Source: Ruminococcus sp. (GTDB taxonomy: Bacteria > Bacillota > Clostridia > Oscillospirales > Acutalibacteraceae). From it: 64,000 nucleotides of DNA. The stretch covers positions 1-64,000 of the forward strand of contig JAFRDE010000021.1 in the NCBI GenBank assembly GCA_017403985.1, in the 5' to 3' direction. Positions 18,260 to 26,706 of the stretch are shown one piece after another; within the stretch, counting starts at the first letter, position 1; each line of letters opens with the position of its first letter. Below the pieces are notes generated by a model that worked only from the letters and a program-made list of their open reading frames with translations, did no database searches and was not told the DNA's origin. A program made the translations under genes and the position numbers.

Positions 18260-18284
18260 CGCTGAATCGAAAAAGTATTGGTTT

Positions 18285-19028
18285 TCAAATCGCCTGATAC
18301 GGACATTTTGACGCTTTGCTGATCATGAATTCAACTTCAGGGAAACGTTCGCCGAACAGCTCCTGCAACGGCGCGATCACGACGTCCTCGGTCGAAAAGT
18401 GTCCCGCGTCGAAAGCGGCGATACCGTGCTGTACCGCGTACAGGTACTGGGGATGCTTCAGCTCTCCGGTGACAAAGGCGTCGAAGCCGTACTTCTGCGC
18501 GAGCTCCACGCCCTCTCCGCCGCCTCCGGAGGACACGGCGACGCGGCTGACCTTACCCGCGGTAAAGCGCACCGACGGCGCGTGCAGACGCTCCTTGACG
18601 AGCGCGGCGAATTCTTCTGCGGAGCAGGGCTTTTCGGGCTCTCCGACCAGCAGGAAATCCTCCGCGAAAAAGACGGTATTATCCAGTCCCAAAGCCGCCG
18701 CCAAAGCGGTGTTCACGCCCTGATCGGCGCGGTCGAGATTGGTGTGCAGACACAAAGCGGCGATATCGTATTTTGCCAGAAGATATTCGGCGGAATCGGG
18801 CTGTAATGAACTGAGCGGGGAGAAGATGACCGGGTGGTGACTGACGATCAGCTCGGCGCCTGTCTCACGCGCTTCCTCCACGACGGCGGGAGTGATATCA
18901 AGCGCCAGCAGAACGCGGCTGATCTCCGCGTCCGGAGAGCCGACCAGCAGACCGACGTTGTCCCATTCGGCGGCAGTGTCGAACGGCGCGATCCTGTCGG
19001 CAAATTCGATGATATTATTCAGCTTCAT
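18285..19028 (-). CDS. Nif3-like dinuclear metal centre protein (YqfO/DUF34)
   Basis: About 247 residues. Recognisable elements are AEWDNVGLLVGSP, LLALDITPAVVEEA, LIVSHHPVIFSPL (metal-binding HHP), LCLHTNLDRADQGVN, and GHFSTEDVVIAPL near the end. These supply the histidines and aspartates of the two-metal site of this hexameric family. It is the short form, lacking the PII-like insert found in some homologues. Biological role is unsettled; a GTP cyclohydrolase I-like activity has been suggested for relatives. ATG at 19028 follows GGAGG, and the gene overlaps the end of trmK by 14 bases. Confidence 0.9.
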   Translation of the reverse strand: MKLNNIIEFADRIAPFDTAAEWDNVGLLVGSPDAEISRVLLALDITPAVVEEARETGAELIVSHHPVIFSPLSSLQPDSAEYLLAKYDIAALCLHTNLDRADQGVNTALAAALGLDNTVFFAEDFLLVGEPEKPCSAEEFAALVKERLHAPSVRFTAGKVSRVAVSSGGGGEGVELAQKYGFDAFVTGELKHPQYLYAVQHGIAAFDAGHFSTEDVVIAPLQELFGERFPEVEFMISKASKCPYQAI

Positions 19029-19680
19029 ACAGCGCCTCCTCCAATCGTTTGACGAGCGGCAAAAGCGCGGGATCACCCTTGCTTTTGTTGCGATAGTTTT
19101 GTAAGCTGCGGCTGAGAAAACCGCGGCTGTTTTCATCGTGCAGATCGAGCCTTCCGACAACGGCGGCATAGAGATCGCACGACTTTTTTGCGCCGGTAAA
19201 ATGCGTTGAAATAACGGTATAGTACTTGCCCTCGTCGAGTGTTGCTTTTTGAGCTTCGATCTCGAAACCGCACTCATACAGCCATTTTATCAGGTCCTCG
19301 TGGTGGGTCATCGGCTGCAGCACGAGGTGCTTTTCGCCGTCCTGTACCCACGGCGCGGCTGACAGGATATCGCGGATCAGCTCGCCTCCCATGCCGGCGA
19401 TCACGACGTCGTCGACTTCGTCGTCGCGCACCTCTTTCAGCCCGTCCGACAGGCGCGTCTGTATCCTGTCCGACAGGTTGTATTTTTCGATATTTACCTC
19501 CGCTGATTTCAGAGGAAGTGGATTGATGTCGCACGCGAGCGCCGAGGGGATCCTGCCGTCCAGACACAGCGCGATCGGCAGATAGCCGTGATCGGTCCCG
19601 ATATCCGCAAGGCGGCTGCCCTCGCGCACCATGTCTGCGCACAGGGACAGCCGCCCGGTGGGTTTCAGTATTTGCGTCAT
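19015..19680 (-). CDS. trmK: tRNA (adenine22-N1)-methyltransferase
   Basis: 221 residues. Makes m1A22 in tRNA. The N-terminal Rossmann part has LADIGTDHGYLPIAL (SAM site) and ACDINPLPLKSAEVNIEKY. VVIAGMGGELIRDIL is the usual family block, followed by LVLQPMTHHEDLIKWL. The C-terminal part is helical (LSRSLQNYRNKSKGDPALLPL). In Firmicutes trmK is normally paired with the Nif3-like gene, as here. The start codon overlaps the stop of the DUF1858 gene (ATGA). Confidence 0.92.
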   Translation of the reverse strand: MTQILKPTGRLSLCADMVREGSRLADIGTDHGYLPIALCLDGRIPSALACDINPLPLKSAEVNIEKYNLSDRIQTRLSDGLKEVRDDEVDDVVIAGMGGELIRDILSAAPWVQDGEKHLVLQPMTHHEDLIKWLYECGFEIEAQKATLDEGKYYTVISTHFTGAKKSCDLYAAVVGRLDLHDENSRGFLSRSLQNYRNKSKGDPALLPLVKRLEEALYEAE

Positions 19681-19871
19681 GCGCCGATGGCTTTGTTCAG
19701 CGCGTCGACCAGCGCGTCCGCGTCGGCGCCGTGCACCATGCAGGCTTCCTCGATGCTCTCGCCGCGGGATGCGGGGCATCCGAGGCAGTGCATGCCCATT
19801 TGTAAGAACAGGGGAGCGGTAGCGGGATACTGGTCCAGAACGTCGCCGATGATAGCGTCTTTAGTGATCAT
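19677..19871 (-). CDS. DUF1858-domain protein
   Basis: 64 residues: ITKDAIIGDVLDQYPATAPL, then LFLQMGMHCLGCPASRGESI, matching the DUF1858 domain found alone or fused to hybrid-cluster or sulfur-transfer proteins. The C-x2-C pair (CLGC) may bind a metal or act in redox; this is inference. First gene of a three-gene overlapping run with trmK and nif3. Confidence 0.85.
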   Translation of the reverse strand: MITKDAIIGDVLDQYPATAPLFLQMGMHCLGCPASRGESIEEACMVHGADADALVDALNKAIGA

Positions 19872-19906
19872 AGTTTACCTCCGATTTTGATGCCTTTGCG
19901 AGGGTA

Positions 19907-20110
19907 TAAGGCTCCCTTTGGGAAAGGGAGCTGTCGCCCATTGGCGACTGAGGAATTGTACTAAAATGATCGACCAAAGGGAGATACCAAATATTTAACG
20001 TTGTAATAATCGCCAACGTAATAGTAAAGGTAACTCGCTTTCGCTCGAACAATCAATACAATTCATCCGCCTCGTACCTCGGCACCTTCCTTTCCCAAAG
20101 GAAGGCTTAG
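19907..20110. repeat. Intergenic repeats, 'GGGAAAGGGAGCTGTCGCC' family
   Basis: The left end GGCTCCCTTTGGGAAAGGGA and the right end CCTTCCTTTCCCAAAGGAAG are near-inverted copies. GGCGACTGAGGAATTGTA follows the left end. I see no gene in 19872-20321. Confidence 0.6.
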
Positions 20111-20194
20111 TGCCGTCGCAAATTTGATCAAATAATGATTTTTTCTTGACAAGTCGATTATAGCATAAGGTTTTGAAAAAGGCAACAGCGTTTT

Positions 20195-20245
20195 ATTTAG
20201 TGACCAGTGGCAAGTGACCAGTGAACAGTGACCGGTGGCAAGTTT
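20195..20245. repeat. Short tandem repeat, 'AGTGACCAGTGGCA' type
   Basis: Tandem near-copies of AGTGACCAGTG and GGTGGCAAG; the complement of 9600-9720 and related to 44100-44160. Confidence 0.6.
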
Positions 20246-20321
20246 TGGCGGGGATAATACCCCGTTCGGGCAAAGCGAGGATAAAAGGCGTTGGACACTT
20301 TAACGCCTGCACGGGATAATT

Positions 20322-22832
20322 TTATTTCATGCTCAGCGTTACGGTGTCGCTGGTGATCGTGTTGCCGTATTTATCCGTGACCTTGCAGTAGAGCTGTCTG
20401 CCGGATTTTGCGGGGACCATGGTGACGGAGTAGGTGGCGGTTTTGATACTGCTCTTCCAGAACTTTTCCTGCCCCGGGTCCTTGCCGTACCACTGGTAGG
20501 TGAGTCCGTCGCCGGATACGGTGAAGGTCGTCCGGGCGGATTTGCCCTTTTTCACGGTACAGCTTTTCGGCTGGCTGACGGCTTTCAGCTCATAGCCCTC
20601 GGGGATCGCCATGTGCAGGGTAACGGTGTCGGTTGTTGCGGTGTTGCCGTATTGATCGGTGACGACGCAGTAGATCTCTCTTGCGTCGCGCGTTTTGTTC
20701 ATGGTGACGGAATAGGTATCGGATTTGATGCTGCTCTTCCAGAAATTCTCCTGTCCCTTGTTGCGGCCGTACCACTGGTAGGTCAGACCGTCGCCCGAAG
20801 CGGTGAAGGTGACCGCCGCCGTCTCGCCCGCGTCGGCGGACGCGTCGGCCGGCTGGGTCTCGATGGTCGGGTATTCGTAACCGTCGGGGTATCTGACGTT
20901 CAGGGTCGCGGTGCGGGTCGTGGCGGTGTTGCCGTATTTGTCGGTGATCACGCAGTATACCTCTCTGCCGATCTTGCTCTTGATCAGCTTGACGGAGTAG
21001 GTTGTGCCGGTCAGCCCGCTCTTCCAGAAGTTTTTCTGACCCGGGTCGCGTCCGTACCACTGATAGGTCAGCCCCTCGCCTTCGGCGGTGAAGGACGTAC
21101 GCGCGGTCGTGTTCAGCTCCGCTTCGGCGTCCTCGGGCTGGCTCGTGATGGTGATCGCGGGACGCAGACAGCCGTCTTCGTCGAGACGGAACGTGTGGTT
21201 GTCCTCGGCGAGCGTGATGGTGAAAGGGTTATCGCTGTCGGCGCGATTCGTGTGGAGACGGTTGAGCATTTCGAGCTGATCGTTGGAGATCGCGGTCAGC
21301 GTGGACGGCAGGCTGACGCCCGGACAGTTTATCAGCAGATTGTCGACGGTTTCGGAGCCGTCCGCCCACATCGCCTCGCGGTCCCAGTCGGTCACGCCCT
21401 CGGGTACGTCGATCAGACGGTCATAGCGGGCGGGGACGGCGACGACGCGCGTCATGTCCTTGGAGTAGATGATACCATCCGCGGACGCATAGCGCGGGTT
21501 GGTGCCCTTGACCGCGTAATCGGTGATGCCGGTATAGCAGTAGATGGCGATCGAGAGGTTGGTGCCGGCGTTGAGGTTGCCGGTGTCCTCGAATACGATA
21601 TAGCGGTCGTCGTGCAGGGGTACGTATTCGATCTCGTAGGTATCGGGAAGAATGACGGTGTGGATATTATAGTTGCGCGAAAAGCTCAGCTCGCCTAAGA
21701 AGTTCACGCCCTCGGGGATCTCGAATACGCCGTTTTCAAAGGGCTTGTTGCGGGGGACGGCGAGCATTTCGGTACCGTCGGCGGAGTAGAGGACGCCGTC
21801 GATCGCCTGATAGGCGGTGTTGCCGTCCGCTACGATGAATTCGGTGAAGTTATTGGTGGCAAAATCATAGAACGTGTGCGCATAGCCGATCTTTTGTACG
21901 CCCGCGGGGATGGTATAATTCGTGCCCGCGTAGCGGATCGCGTGGTTCATAAAGCCTGCGCTCATCACGGCGATGTTCTCGGGTGCCAGTATCTGCTGTG
22001 CGCGGCAGAACTGGAAGCACCAGCCGCTGTTATTGAGAGCGCTCAGATCCCAGCGGCTCAGGTCGATCTTTACCTGTGTGGCAGCGTTTAAGGCATAGGC
22101 GAAATAGTTGAACGCGAAGGACATATTTTCGAGCGAAGACGTGTCCCAGTCCTCATAGCCGGTAAGTCCGGAAAGACGTCTGCATCCGCTGAATATCGCG
22201 CGGATCTGTGTGACCTGCGAGGTATCGAACGCGGAAAGGTCAAGGGTCGTGAGCCTTTCGCAGTTATAAAACAGATAGCTCATGTCGGTGACCTGAGAGG
22301 TATCCAGCCCTGACAGATTGACGCCGGTCAGCGCGGAGCATCCGCTGAACAGGCCGCGGATCGTTGTCGGCTGAGCGGCGGAGAGTGCGGAAATGTCGAC
22401 CGTCTTGAGCGCGGTGCAGTTGTAGAAAATGTAGCTCATATCGGTGACGGAGGAGGTGTCAAGGTTGGACAGGTCGATCGCCGTCAGCGCGCTGCATTCG
22501 CCGAACAGCAGGCGCATGGAGTTGTCGAGAAAGCCGACGCCTTCGCTGAGCGTGATCGACGTGACTTTTGTATTGCCGCGGAACACCGTAGCGGTATCCA
22601 GCACCGTGCCGTAGGTCATATCCGCGATGTCAAAGCTGCCGGGGACCGTGACGGTATCGGACGCGCCGATATACTTGGTCAGGACGACGCAGGCGGCATC
22701 TTCATCGAGGGTATATTCCCAGTCCGCGAGCGCCGCTTCGTCAGCCGCCGCCGCGGCGGTCGGCATCACGGTGAAAACGCCGAGCATAATGATCAGCGCC
22801 AGCAGGATGCTTGTCATTCTTTTCAGCTTCAT
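20322..22832 (-). CDS. Secreted BspA-like leucine-rich protein with three Ig-like repeats
   Basis: About 836 residues. A signal peptide (MKLKRMTSILLALIIMLGVF...TAAAAA) is followed by BspA/DUF285 repeats in residues ~90-240, seen as 'LFxGCSALTxIDLSxLDTSxVTDMSYxFYNC' repeated several times. A second leucine-rich part follows. The C-terminal third is three near-identical ~85-residue modules, each with 'GLTYQWYGRDPGQxxFWKS' and 'YCVxTDKYGNTAT', which look like Ig-like domains. No sortase motif, dockerin or SLH domain is visible at the end (TVTLSMK). Probably secreted and involved in surface binding. The ATG at 22832 follows AGGAGG; a longer reading from 22883 lacks a site. Confidence 0.85.
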   Translation of the reverse strand: MKLKRMTSILLALIIMLGVFTVMPTAAAAADEAALADWEYTLDEDAACVVLTKYIGASDTVTVPGSFDIADMTYGTVLDTATVFRGNTKVTSITLSEGVGFLDNSMRLLFGECSALTAIDLSNLDTSSVTDMSYIFYNCTALKTVDISALSAAQPTTIRGLFSGCSALTGVNLSGLDTSQVTDMSYLFYNCERLTTLDLSAFDTSQVTQIRAIFSGCRRLSGLTGYEDWDTSSLENMSFAFNYFAYALNAATQVKIDLSRWDLSALNNSGWCFQFCRAQQILAPENIAVMSAGFMNHAIRYAGTNYTIPAGVQKIGYAHTFYDFATNNFTEFIVADGNTAYQAIDGVLYSADGTEMLAVPRNKPFENGVFEIPEGVNFLGELSFSRNYNIHTVILPDTYEIEYVPLHDDRYIVFEDTGNLNAGTNLSIAIYCYTGITDYAVKGTNPRYASADGIIYSKDMTRVVAVPARYDRLIDVPEGVTDWDREAMWADGSETVDNLLINCPGVSLPSTLTAISNDQLEMLNRLHTNRADSDNPFTITLAEDNHTFRLDEDGCLRPAITITSQPEDAEAELNTTARTSFTAEGEGLTYQWYGRDPGQKNFWKSGLTGTTYSVKLIKSKIGREVYCVITDKYGNTATTRTATLNVRYPDGYEYPTIETQPADASADAGETAAVTFTASGDGLTYQWYGRNKGQENFWKSSIKSDTYSVTMNKTRDAREIYCVVTDQYGNTATTDTVTLHMAIPEGYELKAVSQPKSCTVKKGKSARTTFTVSGDGLTYQWYGKDPGQEKFWKSSIKTATYSVTMVPAKSGRQLYCKVTDKYGNTITSDTVTLSMK

Positions 22833-22878
22833 AGGTACTCCTCCTTGTTCGGCATGATGGTTTTTATACTTTGGTATT

Positions 22879-22907
22879 ATCATACATTATAATCAGAAAA
22901 AACACAA
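22879..22907 (-). promoter_or_regulatory. Possible promoter of the BspA-like gene
   Basis: On the minus strand TTGTGT, 17 bases, TATGAT; a TATAAT lies a few bases upstream of the -10. Moderate match. Confidence 0.45.
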
Positions 22908-23264
22908 TAGAAAACGCGAGATTCATTTTATGTTTTTACTGTGCAAACTGCATAAAAAGCAGGCTGTTTTTTTGGGTTGCCTAACGGTTGACAATATGAT
23001 AAAATAAAAAAGTCGACAAACACACAATTGAATAGGATGTACACTGCAAATATCTTGGTATAACTGCGTCAGTTTTTGCTAACGTTTATGACCGCCGTTA
23101 TTATTTTACTATTGTAAAAAACACGATTTCTGATTTTGGTACACTAGTTTATAGGGTAGCTTAATTGACGTGGCGTACTGATATTGTGTATTTGTTTGGC
23201 AACGATCGGAAGTATATTGTCGTTAAGGACAGTCAAGTACAATCGAGAGTAGCATAACGTATTT

Positions 23265-23289
23265 GAGCCGAGGTTTCTCGGCTCTTTTT
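23265..23289 (+). terminator. Intrinsic terminator with no gene before it
   Basis: Stem GAGCCGAG / CTCGGCTC, loop GTTT, then TTTTT. What transcript it ends is unclear. Confidence 0.7.
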
Positions 23290-23543
23290 ATGTGCGCTTA
23301 TATAGTTTGGATATGTAACGCTTTTCGGGTTAGAAATGCAATGTTTATGAGGTCTTAGGGGCTCGAAAAACCATAGGTAGGGTAAATCTATGGCTTATGC
23401 AGTTTAGGCGTTACAGTCTGATTTAGGGGGCTTTAAAGTGAGAATAAGTAGCTGTTCATATGCGATCTATTTGAAAAGCCGGAACTGTACCGTAGAATAG
23501 CTCTAAAACGTCCAGGATTGAGCTGTATCGCATTTTTTTGGAG

Positions 23544-23569
23544 AGGTAGGGTAATTTCACTACCTTTTT
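23544..23569 (+). terminator. Weak terminator-like hairpin
   Basis: AGGTAG / CTACCT with a ten-base loop, then TTTT. Confidence 0.4.
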
Positions 23570-23626
23570 GAAATTTTGATCAAAAATGCAGGCAAATAAT
23601 GCGTTCTATGCTCAAAAAGCCAGTGT

Positions 23627-23815
23627 TTAAGCCATTTCTTCTGCGAAAGGGTCATGCCGAGATTTAACCTGAGGTTTAACAAATCTGTTGGATAACTCTT
23701 TTTCTGTATAACATCCATCTCTTATACCACCGTTCAGCATTTCTCGACAGCTATCATGTTGTACAATGTGATCGTATGTCGTTACGACGGCAAAATCACT
23801 TTTACGGCACGGAGG
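23627..23815 (-). pseudogene. Fragment of an unidentified protein, C-terminal end
   Basis: The frame ends ...EKELSNRFVKPQVKSRHDPF AEEMA at a TAA. The composition and the absence of rare patterns suggest real coding, but the upstream part runs antisense through the mobC-like gene. I see no start with a ribosome site. I read it as the remaining tail of a broken gene; identity unknown. Confidence 0.3.
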
Positions 23816-23821
23816 ATCATT

Positions 23822-24178
23822 ATGGGTGAAAATACGCGAACGATACAGCTTCATTTCTATGTCACGGAAAAGGAAAACGAGATCATCAAAGAGCGAATGA
23901 AACAGACCGAAATCATCAACCTGTCCCATTATCTGCGAAAAATGGCGATCAGCGGTGAAATCTTTCATTTAGATATGACCGACATCAAGAATGTGTCAAG
24001 GCTGCTGAATAGCTGCTCGAACAATCTCAATCAGTATGTCAGGCTGGCGCATGAAACAGGAAGTATTTACGAAACGGATATAGAAGATCTGAACGAGCGG
24101 CTGACAGAAGTCGCCAAACAGTTCAAAGTTATACTAAAGGGCTTTGTAAAGCTTATGTCAATGGCGGATGATAACTAA
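23822..24178 (+). CDS. MobC-like mobilization protein
   Basis: 118 residues, starting GENTRTIQLHFYVTEKENEIIKERM, then LSHYLRKMAISGEI. This is the ribbon-helix-helix plus helical layout of MobC-type relaxosome accessory proteins (compare 'R..FR.t.eE...i...a...g.s.s.YiR..al.g'). Such proteins bind the transfer origin and help the relaxase. GGAGG lies eight bases upstream of the ATG. No relaxase follows, so the mobilization module is incomplete. Confidence 0.7.
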   Translation: MGENTRTIQLHFYVTEKENEIIKERMKQTEIINLSHYLRKMAISGEIFHLDMTDIKNVSRLLNSCSNNLNQYVRLAHETGSIYETDIEDLNERLTEVAKQFKVILKGFVKLMSMADDN

Positions 24179-24295
24179 TAATCCCCAAAACGATGATATA
24201 GCATGGCACAAATTGATGAAATTATTGGCGCACGATGATGTTCTCATGGTGTGCCTTTCTGTTAACCAATCCTCCGATTGTATAGGAGGTTCAAA

Positions 24296-24430
24296 ATAAC
24301 TTTAGCGATACACAATTTGAACCGCATGTATCATATAGTATTTGCACCGAAGTACAGAAAAATTGTTCTACGAAAAGTACTGGGTATCGTGATTATATCC
24401 ATCACGCTTGAACTTCCCATATTCAAATAA
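24296..24430 (+). pseudogene. N-terminal remnant of an IS200/IS605 TnpA transposase
   Basis: The frame reads NRMYHIVFAPKYRKIVLRKV before diverging and stopping at TAA (24428-24430). 'YHIVFAPKYRR' is the hallmark start of Y1 HUH transposases of the IS200/IS605 group. Fewer than 45 codons remain and the HUH and Tyr motifs are lost. AGGAGG sits six bases upstream of ATA at 24296, where an ATG would be expected. Confidence 0.7.
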
Positions 24431-24514
24431 TAAATTCACCCTCCGTTAGGGCAAACAAATCTAAGCGGAGGTTTTGCTACGGGTATAAATTTTGAAATTA
24501 TTTTCAAGATTATA

Positions 24515-24561
24515 TTGACACGGTGTAAATTATATGATATATTATATTTACACCGTGTAAA
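24515..24561 (+). promoter_or_regulatory. Promoter with two palindromic operators for the TetR gene
   Basis: TTGACA (24515-24520), 17 bases, TATATT (24538-24543). Two near-identical 15-base palindromes, TTGACACGGTGTAAA (24515-24529) and TTTACACCGTGTAAA (24547-24561), cover the -35 and lie just after the -10. Their 32-base centre spacing puts them on the same face of the helix. This is the layout expected for autoregulation by the TetR protein encoded next. Confidence 0.8.
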
Positions 24562-24586
24562 TTATATTTGAATGAAGGTGATTTTT

Positions 24587-25207
24587 ATGCCGAAGGTGAC
24601 GGAAGAACATAAGGAAAATCGCAAACAGGAGATCATCGACGCCTGCGAAAAGATCTATAAAGAAAGAGGCTTTACTGCCGTCAATATCAAAGAGATCAGC
24701 ACCGCGACCAGCTTTACCCGTCCGGCGATCTATTCCTACTTTGAAACGAAGGATGAAATTTTGCTTGCGCTGTTGAATCGGGAGTACACAAAATGGCTCA
24801 CCTCGCTGGAAGAAGCCGAACAGCAGATCAAACCGAACAACAGAGAGGATACAGCCTCGTTGATTGCTCACACGCTTGATGAAAGAGAGATTCTCCTGCG
24901 CATCCAGAACATGAATCTCTTTGAAATGGAGATCAACTGCCGTGTAGAAAGGCTCGCTGAATTCAAGGTGCTATACCGCATTGCGGTCGAGAGGCTGACA
25001 AGGATCGCTCAGGAGTTCAATCCTCACAGCACAGAAGAAGAAATCAATCATTTCTGCATGAATTTCAATTCTTTTCTGTTTGGCGTCTATCCTTTCGTAT
25101 ATCATACAGAGAAGCAGCTTGAAGCGATGAAGCTTGCTAAGGTTCCGCACAGTGAAACAACCATATACGAAATGGCATATGAATGTCTGTTAAAACTCTT
25201 ACCATAA
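24587..25207 (+). CDS. TetR/AcrR-family regulator
   Basis: 206 residues. The helix-turn-helix is residues ~8-52: RKQEIIDACEKIYKERGF, then VNIKEISTATSFTRPAIYSY and FETKDEILLAL. The C-terminal ligand domain is helical. ATG at 24587 is preceded by GAAGGTG; an ATG at 24572 overlaps that site and is less likely. Two palindromic operators cover its promoter, so it should repress itself and probably the redox cluster that starts 20 bases downstream. Confidence 0.88.
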   Translation: MPKVTEEHKENRKQEIIDACEKIYKERGFTAVNIKEISTATSFTRPAIYSYFETKDEILLALLNREYTKWLTSLEEAEQQIKPNNREDTASLIAHTLDEREILLRIQNMNLFEMEINCRVERLAEFKVLYRIAVERLTRIAQEFNPHSTEEEINHFCMNFNSFLFGVYPFVYHTEKQLEAMKLAKVPHSETTIYEMAYECLLKLLP

Positions 25208-25226
25208 ATAAAAAGGAGACTTCACA

Positions 25227-25898
25227 ATGAAAAGAATAATCGCACTTTTAACCGTTATTGTATTTATGATGACATTTGTCGCCTGTTCATCCAACAGCAG
25301 CGACAACATGACCGCATCGAATGAAAATGAAACATCTGTTCAAACAGATGCAACAAAAGAAAACCCAACCGTTTCCGAAAAAGACACAGAAACAGACTCG
25401 GAAACACCGGCAGAGGATAGCACGGTTGACAGCAATACCCTCGTTGTCTATTTCTCCGCGACCGGTACTACTAAGGGTGTGGCGGAGCAGATCGCGGCTG
25501 TTACAGGCGCGGATACTTACGAGATACTCGCCGCTCAGCCTTATTCCGAGGCGGATCTGGACTGGAACGACAGCAACAGCCGTACTACCATTGAACAGAA
25601 TGATAAAACCGTACGCCCGGAGATCGGTAGTGAGCAGATAACCTTTGACGGTTACAGCACGATCTACATCGGGTATCCGATCTGGTGGGGAGAAGAACCG
25701 CGCATTATGGATACCTTTGTAGAGAGCTATGACTTCACAGGCAAGACTGTGATCCCCTTCTGCACATCGGGCGGCAGCGGGATCGGCAGCAGCGGAGATA
25801 ATCTGGAAGCGAACGCGGGCAGCGGCAGATGGCTCGAGGGTGATCGCCTGAGCGCAAGCTCGGATATTGCAGGCTGGATCAACGGGTTGGATTTATAA
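25227..25898 (+). CDS. Secreted flavodoxin lipoprotein
   Basis: 223 residues. A signal and lipobox (FVACSS) are followed by a ~45-residue Ser/Thr/Glu-rich linker, then a flavodoxin fold. The FMN phosphate loop reads VVYFSATGTTKGVAEQI, followed by the YIGYPIWWGEEPRIMDTFVE block and PFCTSGGSGIGSSGDNL, as in the Flavodoxin_4 family. It should carry electrons outside the membrane, partner unknown. AAAAGGAG precedes the ATG. It is followed 10 bases later by a second, related flavodoxin. Confidence 0.88.
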   Translation: MKRIIALLTVIVFMMTFVACSSNSSDNMTASNENETSVQTDATKENPTVSEKDTETDSETPAEDSTVDSNTLVVYFSATGTTKGVAEQIAAVTGADTYEILAAQPYSEADLDWNDSNSRTTIEQNDKTVRPEIGSEQITFDGYSTIYIGYPIWWGEEPRIMDTFVESYDFTGKTVIPFCTSGGSGIGSSGDNLEANAGSGRWLEGDRLSASSDIAGWINGLDL

Positions 25899-25908
25899 GG
25901 AGGCGCCT

Positions 25909-26691
25909 ATGAAAAGAGTATTATCATTGATCATATCATTAGTATTGGCACTGTCTGTATTCTCTGTTATGACGGCCTCAGCCGCTGAAGAGCCGATTTG
26001 CGGAGACGCGGACGGCGACGGTACGATCACCATTATGGATGCTACTACAATACAAAGGCATTTAGTCGATATACTACAGTTATCCGAAGAACGGTTGAAG
26101 GCGGCTGATATTTCCGGCGACGGTATCGATATCACCGACGCGACCCAGATCCAAAGGTGGCTTGCTGCTTATCAAGTCAGCTATCCTATCGGAGAGCTGA
26201 TAGAACATGAAGAAGAAAGCAATGATACCCTTGTGGTCGTATTCTCCCGCACCGGTCACACGAAACCTCTCGCGGAATATGCCGCCACATATCTTGAAGC
26301 AGATCTTTTCGAGATCGAAGCCGCTGTTCCGTACACCGACGAGGATATCGCTTACTATACCAACTGTCGTGCCGACAGAGAACAGAGTGATCCGACCACA
26401 AGACCAGAAATCGCTAACACGGTTGAGAATATGGAGCAGTATGATACTGTCGTGATCGCCTATCCGATCTGGCACGGTCAGGCGCCGAAGATCATCTATA
26501 CCTTCTTGGAAAGCTACGACTTTTCCGGCAAGATGATCATCCCGTTCTGCACCTCCGCGTCCAGCGGTATCGGATCAAGCGCGACCAATCTGCACCCGCT
26601 TGCTCCTGACGCGATCTGGAAAGAAGGCAGACGCTTTGCAATCGGTACATCACAAGCGACGATAGAAGAATGGCTCGCAACATTTCAATAA
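25909..26691 (+). CDS. Secreted dockerin-flavodoxin fusion
   Basis: 260 residues. The signal peptide (MKRVLSLIISLVLALSVFSV) is followed by a type I dockerin: GDADGDGTITIMDATTIQRH and ADISGDGIDITDATQIQRWL are the two calcium-binding repeats, near residues 32-95. A flavodoxin domain follows (VVFSRTGHTKPLAEY, then AYPIWHGQAPKIIYTFLESY and CTSASSGIGSSATNL). The flavodoxin is about half identical by eye to the preceding gene, so it is a duplication that gained a dockerin. Dockerins bind cohesins of extracellular scaffolds; a redox protein held there is unusual. AAGGAGG precedes the ATG at 25909. Confidence 0.85.
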   Translation: MKRVLSLIISLVLALSVFSVMTASAAEEPICGDADGDGTITIMDATTIQRHLVDILQLSEERLKAADISGDGIDITDATQIQRWLAAYQVSYPIGELIEHEEESNDTLVVVFSRTGHTKPLAEYAATYLEADLFEIEAAVPYTDEDIAYYTNCRADREQSDPTTRPEIANTVENMEQYDTVVIAYPIWHGQAPKIIYTFLESYDFSGKMIIPFCTSASSGIGSSATNLHPLAPDAIWKEGRRFAIGTSQATIEEWLATFQ

Positions 26692-26706
26692 AAAGGAGTA
26701 TGAATC

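Larger units (their letters stand above)
22910..23620. other. AT-rich non-coding stretch at the left side of the accessory region
   Basis: No convincing gene. It contains two plus-strand terminator-like hairpins (listed separately) and a single 36-base stretch resembling a type II CRISPR repeat (23474-23509). Base composition is lower in GC than the housekeeping genes. It may hold the left edge of a mobile element or the debris of one. Confidence 0.5.

Noticed and set aside
23160..23255. Short TTG-started frame in the AT-rich gap
   Set aside because: About 30 codons with no ribosome site and no recognisable match; a stop lies directly before it.
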